A DNA stretch of 50,794 nucleotides from Anaerolineales bacterium UBA3001. Its GTDB lineage: Bacteria > Chloroflexota > Anaerolineae > Anaerolineales > UBA11657. Made by a program: the position numbers and the translations under genes. The stretch covers positions 9,341 to 60,134 of the forward strand of contig DDZT01000049.1 of assembly GCA_002346435.1 (NCBI GenBank), in the 5' to 3' direction. This document shows positions 34,757 to 43,829 of this stretch, in pieces (within the stretch, counting starts at the first letter, position 1; the number at the start of each line of letters is the position of its first letter). A model generated the notes under the pieces. It ran no database searches and was not told where the DNA came from. It saw only the letters and a program-made list of their open reading frames with translations.

Positions 34757-35909
34757 ACAACTCTTCTAAAGCAGATTTTATCTCAACCAGTACGTCAGTA
34801 TCAGCCTCATTATCGAAAGCATAATTGAGTAAATTCACGGCCCTTGTATCACCAATCTGTCCTAGAGCCCATGCAGAATGGGCTCTAATTATCGGGTCTG
34901 GGTCTTCAACAAGAGAGTCTGCTAGAACATGTATTGACTTATTGTCACGATTATTACCAAGCACCACACTAGCATTTCTAAGTAAACCGCTTCGTTTTGT
35001 TCGTTTAACTGGACTTCCACTAAAAGTCCCGCTAAACTCAGCCTGATCCATCTGTAGCAGCTTATGTGGACTCAAGTGTGGCAGAGGATAAACTGGGGCA
35101 AAATCAACGTCATGTTCGTCTGTTGCAAACCTGTTGTTCCAAGGACACACATCTTGACATATATCACAACCGAACACCCAGTCGTGTAGATCGGCTCTTT
35201 TATCAGAAGAAATAGTACCTCTATGTTCAATGGTTAGATAGGAAATACACTTGTTACTATCAATCCGCCGAGGTTCTGACATGATAGCGTCAGTTGGGCA
35301 TGCGTCAATACAAAATGTGCAGCTTCCACACCTGTCAACAACGTAAGGTTCGTCAGGAGGCAACCATAGATCCAACATAGCTTCTGCTAACAATGTCCAT
35401 GACCCAACATTGTGATTTATCAGCATTGTATTCTTACCTATCCATCCCAATCCAGCCCTTTGTGCCAATTCGCGTTCTAGCAATGGGCCAGTATCAACAT
35501 ACAAGCGGTACTTCACAGGCTTACCAACCACAGATTCCACAAAACCCATCAGCTCTTGTAAACGATGTTTCATTACTGTGTGATAGTCCTTCCCCCATGC
35601 ATATCTAGCTACCTTTCCTGGGATAACGTCAGCACTTGTACCTGAAAGCTCGCCCTGGTAATAATTAGTAGCTACGACCAATATAGATTTGCAATCCGGA
35701 AATATATCTTTGGGGTTCGCGCGCATGTGACGAGCACGCTCGTTACTCATATATTTCATATCAGCATGGAGTCCATCCGACAACCACTTATGATATTCTT
35801 CAAGATGCATAGGAGATTCTGGTGTTGTAACTCCACACAAGGAAAATCCTAAACTGTGAGCATGCTCTTTTATTTTTTCGACGTACTGCTGCCCTTGCTT
35901 CGTACTCAA
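34734..35909 (-). CDS. queG: Epoxyqueuosine reductase
   Basis: QueG reduces epoxyqueuosine to queuosine in tRNA using cobalamin and two 4Fe-4S clusters. The 391-residue protein has the cobalamin/active-site segment VDTGPLLERELAQ with D139, the ferredoxin cysteines C194, C197, C200, C204 plus C221, C248, C251 and C255, and a C-terminal HEAT repeat region (about 325-385). The start is TTG 35909, overlapping the uvrA stop (TTGA), so it is translationally linked to uvrA. Length and motif order are normal. Confidence 0.93.
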   Translation of the reverse strand: MSTKQGQQYVEKIKEHAHSLGFSLCGVTTPESPMHLEEYHKWLSDGLHADMKYMSNERARHMRANPKDIFPDCKSILVVATNYYQGELSGTSADVIPGKVARYAWGKDYHTVMKHRLQELMGFVESVVGKPVKYRLYVDTGPLLERELAQRAGLGWIGKNTMLINHNVGSWTLLAEAMLDLWLPPDEPYVVDRCGSCTFCIDACPTDAIMSEPRRIDSNKCISYLTIEHRGTISSDKRADLHDWVFGCDICQDVCPWNNRFATDEHDVDFAPVYPLPHLSPHKLLQMDQAEFSGTFSGSPVKRTKRSGLLRNASVVLGNNRDNKSIHVLADSLVEDPDPIIRAHSAWALGQIGDTRAVNLLNYAFDNEADTDVLVEIKSALEELSNQKKWQ

Positions 35910-38839
35910 GATACCAGTAATTCCCTCAAAAATTGGCCAGTATAGCTGTTGGTTACAGCAGCGATTTCTTCTGGTGTACCGTCAGCTATAACGTACCCTC
36001 CATCAATACCGCCCTCTGGACCCAAATCAATAATATGATCAGCTACTTTGATTATGTCAGGATGATGTTCAATAATCACAACAGTATTACCTATATCAGC
36101 AAAGTTTCCTAGTACACCTATAAGTCGTTCTACATCAGACGCATGTAGTCCAACTGACGGCTCATCAAGCACATACAACGTTCGTCCTGTATAACGTCTT
36201 GACAACTCCTTGCTAAGCTTTACGCGTTGCGCTTCGCCTCCCGACAATGTAGTAGCAGACTGACCAATTTTTATATATCCTAATCCTACCGACTGAAGTG
36301 TCGACAGCTTGCGCATCATGGACGCAAAACCACTAAAGATTTCTGTGGATTCATCTACGCTCATAGCAAGTACGTCAGCTATCGTCAAACCCTTAAACCT
36401 AACCTGAAGCGTCTCACGATTATAGCGAGCTCCATTGCATTCTTCACATGGGACATAAATGTCGGCCAAAAATTGCATTTCAATCCTAAGTTGACCTTGA
36501 CCTTGACATCCTTCGCATCGCCCACCTTTAACATTGAAAGAGTACCGGCCTGGTTTATAGCCTCTAATTTTGCTCTCTGGCAGCTCCGAAAACAATTTAC
36601 GTACATGGTCAAACAACCCGACATAGGTAGCAGCATTAGAGCGCGGAGTACGTCCTATCGGAGATTGATCTATATTTATTATTTTGTCAATTAAATCAAT
36701 CCCTTCAATTTCATCATGGTCTCCTGGGCTCATACGTGCACCATGCAGACTCTTTGCTACAGCGCGATACAAAACATCGTTAACTAACGTACTCTTGCCA
36801 GATCCTGATACCCCTGTTATACATACTACTTTCCCCAACGGTATCGTTATATCAATATTTTTAAGATTGTGCTCACGTGCTCCGCGCACTATCAACCGCT
36901 TTCCGTTGCCCTCTCTGCGTAATTTTGGTACTTTTATACATTTCCTTCCTGAAAGATAATCACCTGTTAATGAATTTTTGTTCTTTATGATGTCTTGAGT
37001 AGTGCCTTGTGCTACTACTTCTCCACCATTGCTACCAGCTCCTGGGCCAAGATCAACAACCCAATCGGCTTCACGTATTGTTTCTTCATCATGTTCTACA
37101 ACCAATACGGTATTTCCCAAATCCCTCATGCTTTTTAAGGTGCTAATAAGCCTAGCGTTGTCACGTTGATGCAAGCCTACCGAAGGTTCATCTAGGACAT
37201 ACAAAACACCTGTAAGCTGCGATCCTATTTGGGTTGCTAGCCGTATGCGTTGCGCCTCTCCACCAGAAAGAGATGCCGTAGACCGAGCCAGTGTTAAATA
37301 GTTAAGTCCAACATCAATCATAAACCTTAGACGAGTGTTGATTTCATTAAGTATCTGGCGACCAATTGCAATCTCCCTTTTATTGAGCCCAGATGACAAC
37401 AATTGATTAGACCAATCCATCACACTGGTAACTGGCCAATTAGTAATATCGACTATGTTATTTCCGCCAACAGTAACAGCCAACACTTCAGCCCTAAGTC
37501 GTTTGCCACCACAACTATTGCAATTGTGTTGTGTCATATAAGATTCTATCTTACGCCGCATATAATCTGAGTTAGTATCTCGATATCGGCGTTGCAGATT
37601 GCCCACTACACCTTCGAATCTTTTAGTCCTTACCGCATTGTTGCCGCTACTGTCAATATAGGATACAGCAATGTCCTCGTCTCCATTTCCATGCAGCAAG
37701 ATACCAAGCTGATCCTTTGTTAATTCAGATATTGGTCTGTCAGTTGGAATATTGTAATATTCACATGTATCTTTTAGTACCTGCCAAACGTAATTGTCTC
37801 TGTATCTGTGCGTGCCGCTGCGCCATTCCATTACAACTATTGCGGAATCATCTATAGAGCGACTCTTGTCTGGAATGATAAGATCCTCATCAACCTCAAG
37901 TCGATGCCCAAGTCCCTGACAGTCAGTACAGGCACCATGAGGAGAATTAAATGAAAATGAGCGCGGCTCAAGCTCTGGAAGGCTGATACCACAATGTGCA
38001 CACGCGAAATATTCAGAAAAAAGCAAGGACTCGTTTAGCAATATTTTCTGAGCTCCAGGTTCCACAAACTGCACTGCAAGCGAGCCTTCCCCAACCCTAA
38101 GTGCAGTCTCTACCGAATCGGTTAACCTGGTCGAAAACTCACTCAGCGTCTGCTTATCGTCTTCTTTGGCTTTAGGAAGTATTAGTCTATCAACTACAAC
38201 ATAAATATTATGTGTCTTATTTCGGTCCAAAGTCAAATCATTATCACTTTCATCCTGATCACTGACAATCTCGTTGACATCGTGTATCTCTCCATCAATG
38301 ATCACGCGCAAAAAGCCTGATCTGCGCACATCGGCCAGCAGTCGCTTGTGTTCACCTTTGCGATCTTTCACTAAAGGTGCTAGCAACATAATCCGGCTGC
38401 CAGCCGGAAGTTTTCTCACCGATTGAACAATACCATCTGCATTCTGTTTACTAACTCGCCGTTGACATTGAGGACAGTGCGGTATACCTATGCGTGCAAA
38501 CAACAAGCGAAGATAGTCGTATATCTCTGTGACTGTACCTACTGTCGACCGTGGGTTCTTGCTCACACCTTTTTGGTCTATTGAAACTGCAGGACTAAGT
38601 CCTTCGATGTAATCAACATCGGGCTTGTCCAGTTGACCCAAAAATTGTCTAGCGTAGGCTGACAAGGATTCCACATATCGGCGTTGACCCTCAGCGAAAA
38701 TAGTATCGAACGCTAAGGATGATTTTCCTGAACCAGACAGTCCAGTTATCACCACAAGTTTATCGCGCGGTATATTCACATCAACATTCTTGAGATTGTG
38801 CTCCCGAGCTCCTACGACTACAATTTTTTCTAGTGCCAT
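35906..38839 (-). CDS. uvrA: Excinuclease ABC subunit A
   Basis: UvrA is the damage-sensing ATPase of nucleotide excision repair. The 977-residue protein has two ABC modules (Walker A GLSGSGKS at 33-40 and GVSGSGKS in the second half), two LSGGEAQR signatures and the YVESLSAYARQFLGQ region. Zinc-binding cysteine pairs include CPQC, CAHC, CNSC, GRCEGC and CEEC. It is slightly longer than the common 940-960 residues. No uvrB is in the window. A TATAAT on the minus strand (38875-38880) is a possible -10 box. Confidence 0.96.
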   Translation of the reverse strand: MALEKIVVVGAREHNLKNVDVNIPRDKLVVITGLSGSGKSSLAFDTIFAEGQRRYVESLSAYARQFLGQLDKPDVDYIEGLSPAVSIDQKGVSKNPRSTVGTVTEIYDYLRLLFARIGIPHCPQCQRRVSKQNADGIVQSVRKLPAGSRIMLLAPLVKDRKGEHKRLLADVRRSGFLRVIIDGEIHDVNEIVSDQDESDNDLTLDRNKTHNIYVVVDRLILPKAKEDDKQTLSEFSTRLTDSVETALRVGEGSLAVQFVEPGAQKILLNESLLFSEYFACAHCGISLPELEPRSFSFNSPHGACTDCQGLGHRLEVDEDLIIPDKSRSIDDSAIVVMEWRSGTHRYRDNYVWQVLKDTCEYYNIPTDRPISELTKDQLGILLHGNGDEDIAVSYIDSSGNNAVRTKRFEGVVGNLQRRYRDTNSDYMRRKIESYMTQHNCNSCGGKRLRAEVLAVTVGGNNIVDITNWPVTSVMDWSNQLLSSGLNKREIAIGRQILNEINTRLRFMIDVGLNYLTLARSTASLSGGEAQRIRLATQIGSQLTGVLYVLDEPSVGLHQRDNARLISTLKSMRDLGNTVLVVEHDEETIREADWVVDLGPGAGSNGGEVVAQGTTQDIIKNKNSLTGDYLSGRKCIKVPKLRREGNGKRLIVRGAREHNLKNIDITIPLGKVVCITGVSGSGKSTLVNDVLYRAVAKSLHGARMSPGDHDEIEGIDLIDKIINIDQSPIGRTPRSNAATYVGLFDHVRKLFSELPESKIRGYKPGRYSFNVKGGRCEGCQGQGQLRIEMQFLADIYVPCEECNGARYNRETLQVRFKGLTIADVLAMSVDESTEIFSGFASMMRKLSTLQSVGLGYIKIGQSATTLSGGEAQRVKLSKELSRRYTGRTLYVLDEPSVGLHASDVERLIGVLGNFADIGNTVVIIEHHPDIIKVADHIIDLGPEGGIDGGYVIADGTPEEIAAVTNSYTGQFLRELLVS

Positions 38840-38945
38840 ATAAAACCCAATCCCTGTTTATAACTTGCTGTCTAATTATACCAATTGGAATATATATGCT
38901 TCATATAACACATGGTTTATTACCTGACTTGCGACACCCTTCCAT

Positions 38946-38998
38946 CATCTAATGTAATGTTGTGTTATAATGCCGCGCTGTACACATTACATTAGATG
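38946..38998. promoter_or_regulatory. 15-bp perfect inverted repeat around the rplS -10 box
   Basis: CATCTAATGTAATGT (38946-38960) and its exact reverse complement ACATTACATTAGATG (38984-38998) flank a 23-bp spacer holding TATAAT (38966-38971). No good -35 box accompanies it. The structure lies in the 200-bp divergent region between uvrA and rplS and looks like an operator or cruciform-forming site. Each arm also contains the direct repeat AATG-TAATG. Confidence 0.6.
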
Positions 38999-39039
38999 TC
39001 GTTAGCAATTAGAACCTAAATAGGCCAGAGGCGCACAAA

Positions 39040-39399
39040 ATGAAGGAACACATAAGACAATCTATCGAAGCTGCTGTGAATCCCAATATCCCTGAAATTA
39101 AACCTGGGGATTCAGTGACAGTTGAGGTGATAATAAAAGAAGCAGACAAAGAGCGCGTGCAAGAGTTTAAAGGTACCGTAATAAAAACACGTGGTAGTGG
39201 CAACAGCGCCAGCTTCACGGTTCGTAGAATAGCATCTCATGGTATAGGAGTGGAAAGAACGTTTTTGTTAAGATCTCCACGCATTGCTAAAGTATCTGTA
39301 ACACGCAGGTCTAAAGTAAGACGCTCAAAGCTGTACTACATGCGCGCCCTGACCGGGAAAAAAGCTCGTTTGAAGCAAAAACAATCATCTGAACAATAG
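39040..39399 (+). CDS. rplS: 50S ribosomal protein L19
   Basis: This 119-residue protein is a standard bL19: PGDSVTVEVIIKE, the EFKGTVIKTRG strand, FTVRRIASHGIGVERTF and the terminal RRSKVRRSKLYYMR. It lies at the interface of the two ribosomal subunits. Unlike the usual rpsP-rimM-trmD-rplS cluster, it stands alone here, with its own promoter region containing the inverted repeat. A weak AGAGG precedes the ATG. Confidence 0.96.
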   Translation: MKEHIRQSIEAAVNPNIPEIKPGDSVTVEVIIKEADKERVQEFKGTVIKTRGSGNSASFTVRRIASHGIGVERTFLLRSPRIAKVSVTRRSKVRRSKLYYMRALTGKKARLKQKQSSEQ

Positions 39400-39446
39400 A
39401 TTTTACTGAAGAACATCCACTTTTGTTTCAGCAAATTTATGGTTTG

Positions 39447-39483
39447 TATATCCCAGACAATTTTGGGATATATTTGGGATATA
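39447..39483. terminator. Hairpin with duplicated 3' arm after rplS
   Basis: TATATCCCA (39447-39455) can pair with TGGGATATA at 39464-39472 or with an identical copy at 39475-39483. The copies are part of an 11-bp tandem repeat TTTGGGATATA (39462-39472, 39473-39483). It lies between convergent genes and may terminate rplS, although no T-run follows closely. Confidence 0.45.
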
Positions 39484-39499
39484 TTGAATCTACTTAGGC

Positions 39500-40858
39500 T
39501 CACTTAAGTATGTAGTAAGTGCCTTTGTTTGCACCAATCTTAAGAAGCAATCCTTTATCTACCATATCTGACAAATCCAACCGCAGTGTTTCTGGACTCA
39601 CATCTGGACATAATTGTTGATACTCGCGGTTAGCTATCCTCCCATTGGTTTGAACAAACTCCACTGCCCGCATTTGACGCTCGTTCATATTACCTTGCCA
39701 TTTCGGTATAATTTTTCGACTTCGATTGTTATATAGAGTAACAGTGAATACGTGTGGTCGAGCCTTGAATTCAGGAGGCGGATGCCCTGCCAGAACCATA
39801 GATTCAATCATTCGATCTATACCTAAACCAAGCTCCTCGATATATCCCCACTGGAAAAGCCCTTTCACTACCCTAGGGTTTCGAGAAAAGTGTTCATCCA
39901 CTATATTGTCTACGGTTATAAATCCGGGTAATCCGCCTGGGCTTATAACTTCCATGCGATCAGCAAACATACGGACCTCTACTCGCCTTCCTTGCAAACG
40001 ATAGTCACGGTGACACACTGCGTTGACCAAAGCCTCTCTTACGGCAAAAGGTGGGTACTCTGGCTTCTCTTCACGCTCAAGACCTTCCACCACTGCACTT
40101 ATTGTCATTTCTTCATGTATTACATCCCAAGTATTCTCAACAACACGGGCTAACGGTCCGTTTATTTCCTCTCTACGTCCATATCCTGCCTTTCCATCTG
40201 AACCTCTTGGGTCAGTACCTACAAATCTAACAAATACCAGTCCGCTTTGAGGCAACACAACATGGCTCTCCTTTCCAAACAACAACATTCCTGCAACAGT
40301 AGGAATACCATCCCTTGTTATAGCACCTGCCTCAAACAACAACTCGTCTGTGTTTCTTGAAGCATCCTTGTGGCGACGCGATGCCAGTTTTTGTATGTAT
40401 TCAGATATCACATCATCGTCAAAATCTGTTGTCTTGGCACCGGCCACTGTTTCAGACTCAAATTCTCCGGTTGATTTAGAGGCAGCCAACAAACGGATCT
40501 CGTCACCGGACAAAGGCCTATTATCTGAACCTGCTCTGATAACAACCCTCCCGTCCGCTAAAGCGTGTAGTTCGGGGCTACGGACGACTCGTACCACAAA
40601 CACTGTTCCTTCTTCTAGTTCAAATTGCTCCCACCCTGTTTGAATAACTGGCCTACACATTTGCTCGGCTTGATGCAGTGCACCTTCAAGTTCTTCAACA
40701 TAAACAGGTGGGTTGCTTACATTACCATCACCATCTTTACCAACAACAATAGACCCACCATCACCATTAGCGAAAGCTACCATCATCTCAGCCAAAACAA
40801 ATGGGTCCGCTTCTAATAAACATGAGGTCAGAGGACCTGGTTTGAGCATCATGTTCAT
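39500..40858 (-). CDS. Schlafen/AlbA_2-type ATP-binding protein with C-terminal winged helix
   Basis: This 452-residue protein has an N-terminal AlbA_2/Schlafen-like domain (FVLAEMMVAFANGDGGSIVVG, HALADGRVVIRAGS, about 10-130). A HATPase_c_4-type domain follows, with REALVNAVCHRDY, VEVRMFADRMEVISPGGLPG and the GLGIDRM segment. A winged-helix end (about 385-452) comes last. Members are usually annotated as putative transcriptional regulators. The gene starts only 4 nt after gyrA and is surely cotranscribed with it. What it binds is not evident. Confidence 0.82.
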   Translation of the reverse strand: MNMMLKPGPLTSCLLEADPFVLAEMMVAFANGDGGSIVVGKDGDGNVSNPPVYVEELEGALHQAEQMCRPVIQTGWEQFELEEGTVFVVRVVRSPELHALADGRVVIRAGSDNRPLSGDEIRLLAASKSTGEFESETVAGAKTTDFDDDVISEYIQKLASRRHKDASRNTDELLFEAGAITRDGIPTVAGMLLFGKESHVVLPQSGLVFVRFVGTDPRGSDGKAGYGRREEINGPLARVVENTWDVIHEEMTISAVVEGLEREEKPEYPPFAVREALVNAVCHRDYRLQGRRVEVRMFADRMEVISPGGLPGFITVDNIVDEHFSRNPRVVKGLFQWGYIEELGLGIDRMIESMVLAGHPPPEFKARPHVFTVTLYNNRSRKIIPKWQGNMNERQMRAVEFVQTNGRIANREYQQLCPDVSPETLRLDLSDMVDKGLLLKIGANKGTYYILK

Positions 40859-40862
40859 AGGA

Positions 40863-43520
40863 TTATTCTGATTCGTGTTTGAGGTTTTTTTCCTTGGCTT
40901 CTTGCAGCTCTGCTGCAGCCAAACGCGCTACTGAAGCAACTGTATCGCCTTCCTTAAGATTTATAAGGCGAGTTCCTTTGGTCGCACGGCCCAAAAGCCT
41001 TATATCTTCAACTTTAGTACGCAATGCTTGACCATTGACAGATATAATTGTGATCTGGTCATCTGGATGTACACTGCGAACCGCTACTATAGGGCCAGTA
41101 ACAGTAGCTACGGCCGTCCGCGATATGGTCGCCACTCCCATAGTTGCCCGACCTTTCGGATTGTACTGCCGCATCTCGGTCCTTTTGCCATACCCGTTGG
41201 ATGTGACAACGAGAAGCTGCCCTCCTTCTGTTACGCTTACAACTCCTGCAATACGGTCGCCTTTCCTAAGATTTATTGCCTTAACTCCTGCTGCTGCTCT
41301 TCCCATACTCCGTACCAAATTGCTATTAAATCGCAGCGCCTGTCCCTGCTCTGTAATAATGATGATGTGCTGTTCTTCCACTGTCAAATGAACCCAACCA
41401 AGAACATCATCGTTCGCCAATTTTATTGCAACCAGACCCGACGGTCTCACAGAATCAAATTGACTTAAGGCAACTCGTTTGGTTTTTCCGTTACGAGTAA
41501 CCATTGTGCAATATTCAGCGTCAGCAAAGCTTGGCACTGGTACTGCAGCGGTTATTCTTTCTTCGGAAGCTAAAGGTAAGATATTGTGTAAAGCTATTCC
41601 TTTGTCGGTACGTCGAGCAGCCGGAATATAAAATGCTTTTTGTGAATATACTTTCCCTTTGTCTGAGAAAAACAGAATAGTTTGTAACGAACGAGCAGAA
41701 AATAGATGTTCTATTTCATCCTCATCTCTCATTCCTTGACCAATAACACCCTTACCTCCCCGACGTTGAGCTCGGAATTCTTGGGGAGGCATACGCTTAA
41801 TGAACCCTCGCGATGTTATAGTAACTAACACGCTTTCATCTGGCACCATATCTTCCATGCTCAATATGTCGCTAGCGCCGTAAGCTATACGAGTAGTGCG
41901 CTCATCGCCGTGCGATTCAACCACATCATTTAAATCATCTTTAATTAATCCTAGGATTTTCTTGGGGTGCGCTAACAAGTCTTCTAGTTGAGCTATTAAT
42001 TCCTTAGTCTGACTATATTCCTCCTCGATTTTCATGCGTTCAAGCGCTGCCAATCGACGAAGCTGTAAATCTAGTATTGCGCCGGCTTGCACATCACTAA
42101 GCTTGAATTTACTAATTAGTTGTTCTCGTGCAACTTCTGCATCTTTCGCCTGGCGAATAGTTTGTATCACCTTGTCTATGTCAGCAATTGCCAGGAGTAG
42201 ACCCTCTAACACATGAGCCCTGTCACGGGCTTTGTCTAAGTCATGTTGTGATCTCCGAGTAATTATTTCCTGGCGATGGCTGATGTACAATTGAAGAGCT
42301 CGTCGTAAGGACAAGAGTCGCGGTTCTCCATCAACCAGAGCCAACAACTGTACAGAGAAACTGCTTTGTAAACTTGTATATTTGTATAGTTGGTTGAGAA
42401 CTGATTGTGGGTGTGCGCCACGCTTCAAAATCACAACTATTCTCATACCATTACGATCCGACTCATCTCGAAGATCAGATATCATCTTAATTCTCCCAGA
42501 TCGAGCCAAATCCGCTATTCTTTCAATAAGACTAGTTTTGTTCAGTTGATAAGGAATTTCTGTTATAACAATACTGTGTCGTGAACCATCAACCTCCTCA
42601 ATTTCTGACAAAGCTCTTATTACCACTTTGCCTTTACCAGTGCTATAAGCCGAAACGATTCCTTCTCCTCCTACTATAACTCCTCCTGTTGGAAAATCCG
42701 GCCCCTTAACAAACACCATAAGTTCTGATACAGAGGCCTCACCCATATCTTTAGCCAAACCATCAAGACTATCAGGTTGTTCTATATCATCAACCTCACT
42801 CTGGTTGTTATCATGCAATATGGCTGATACAACTCCTTCTGCTTGTAGAGTCGACATTCCAAATTTACTGGTCAGAATTGAGGTGGCTTTGTCACTATGT
42901 TTGTCTATTGTTTTTAGAATATCGTCTCGATCAATCAAATAGCGAATTGCATCAGCTAGTTCACGCAAGTTGTGAGGTGGTATATTGGTAGACATACCTA
43001 CCGCTATGCCAGAAGCACCATTCAATAACAGATTAGGTATGCGAGCAGGGAGAACTAAAGGCTCCTGCAGAGATTCGTCAAAGTTGTTGCCCCAATCAAC
43101 CGTGTTTTTAGCAATGTCAAGCAACATCTCTTCTGCTGTAGTGGCAAGTTTTGCCTCTGTGTAACGCATAGCTGCCGGAGCATCGCCGTCAATCGAACCA
43201 AAGTTACCTTGACCATTGACCATTATGTAGCGCATAGAGAAATCCTGCGCCATACGTGCCATAGCGAAATACACCGCCTGATCCCCATGTGGGTGGTATT
43301 TACCAAGCACTTCGCCAACTATTCGAGCAGATTTCTTGAAAGAGGAATTTGATCGTAGTCCCATATCATGCATTGCATATAGTATGCGTCTATGCACTGG
43401 CTTGAGTCCATCCCGAACATCGGGCAGCGCTCTAGCAACTATTACGCTCATAGCGTAATCTAGATACGCAGCACGCATCTGGCCGTTAATATCTGTAGTT
43501 TTCACCAAGCCAATTTCCAT
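40863..43520 (-). CDS. gyrA: DNA gyrase subunit A
   Basis: This 885-residue type IIA topoisomerase subunit has the winged-helix core, catalytic Y120 in AAMRYTE, and a six-bladed C-terminal beta-pinwheel. The pinwheel carries the GyrA box QRRGGKG, which marks gyrase rather than topoisomerase IV. The quinolone pocket is unusual: positions equal to E. coli S83 and D87 are Q81 and F85. The DNA-gate domain also holds an extra acidic insertion around DIEQPDSLDGLAKDMG. GGGAG precedes the ATG at a good distance. gyrB is not in the window. Confidence 0.95.
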   Translation of the reverse strand: MEIGLVKTTDINGQMRAAYLDYAMSVIVARALPDVRDGLKPVHRRILYAMHDMGLRSNSSFKKSARIVGEVLGKYHPHGDQAVYFAMARMAQDFSMRYIMVNGQGNFGSIDGDAPAAMRYTEAKLATTAEEMLLDIAKNTVDWGNNFDESLQEPLVLPARIPNLLLNGASGIAVGMSTNIPPHNLRELADAIRYLIDRDDILKTIDKHSDKATSILTSKFGMSTLQAEGVVSAILHDNNQSEVDDIEQPDSLDGLAKDMGEASVSELMVFVKGPDFPTGGVIVGGEGIVSAYSTGKGKVVIRALSEIEEVDGSRHSIVITEIPYQLNKTSLIERIADLARSGRIKMISDLRDESDRNGMRIVVILKRGAHPQSVLNQLYKYTSLQSSFSVQLLALVDGEPRLLSLRRALQLYISHRQEIITRRSQHDLDKARDRAHVLEGLLLAIADIDKVIQTIRQAKDAEVAREQLISKFKLSDVQAGAILDLQLRRLAALERMKIEEEYSQTKELIAQLEDLLAHPKKILGLIKDDLNDVVESHGDERTTRIAYGASDILSMEDMVPDESVLVTITSRGFIKRMPPQEFRAQRRGGKGVIGQGMRDEDEIEHLFSARSLQTILFFSDKGKVYSQKAFYIPAARRTDKGIALHNILPLASEERITAAVPVPSFADAEYCTMVTRNGKTKRVALSQFDSVRPSGLVAIKLANDDVLGWVHLTVEEQHIIIITEQGQALRFNSNLVRSMGRAAAGVKAINLRKGDRIAGVVSVTEGGQLLVVTSNGYGKRTEMRQYNPKGRATMGVATISRTAVATVTGPIVAVRSVHPDDQITIISVNGQALRTKVEDIRLLGRATKGTRLINLKEGDTVASVARLAAAELQEAKEKNLKHESE

Positions 43521-43829
43521 CTTAATCTCCCTACAATTGCCTACATAGACTTTACAAAACCTTACAATAACCCAGTTTTTCTGTTAGCATCCTATGTTTG
43601 CTAGTGTTATATCAATTCTACCTAAGGAATCCTCATAGAGGAGGCAATCTGCATCGCCAACAATTATACTTGAGGAGCATGTACTGTGCTATCTTGTTAG
43701 AAGCCATATTAATTGGTTTCTACCTTTGTTTGGGTAAAAACATTCATGCTATGTGTATAATAAATTCTAATGCTAGCTTTGAATTTTGTTGTGGCTTTTG
43801 AATAGTTTGGAGCGTATAATACGAACAAA
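43521..43829 (+). other. 309-bp gap between gyrA and the CinA/NMNAT fusion gene
   Basis: This divergent intergenic region has the gyrA SD at its left end and a TATAAT (43815-43820) ending 9 bp before the ATG at 43830, implying a leaderless or nearly leaderless transcript. A 67-codon frame (43598-43801) has no SD, no family character and unusual composition, so I leave it uncalled. A short CCTCATAGAGG palindrome is present; nothing else stands out. Confidence 0.55.

Noticed and set aside
41028..41468. Open frames of 118-146 codons antisense to gyrA
   Set aside because: They mirror the well-supported gyrA C-terminal domain codons and have no recognisable domain of their own.
43598..43801. 67-codon open frame in the gyrA upstream gap
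   Set aside because: No SD, no family features, odd cysteine- and tyrosine-rich composition; probably a chance frame in AT-rich DNA.
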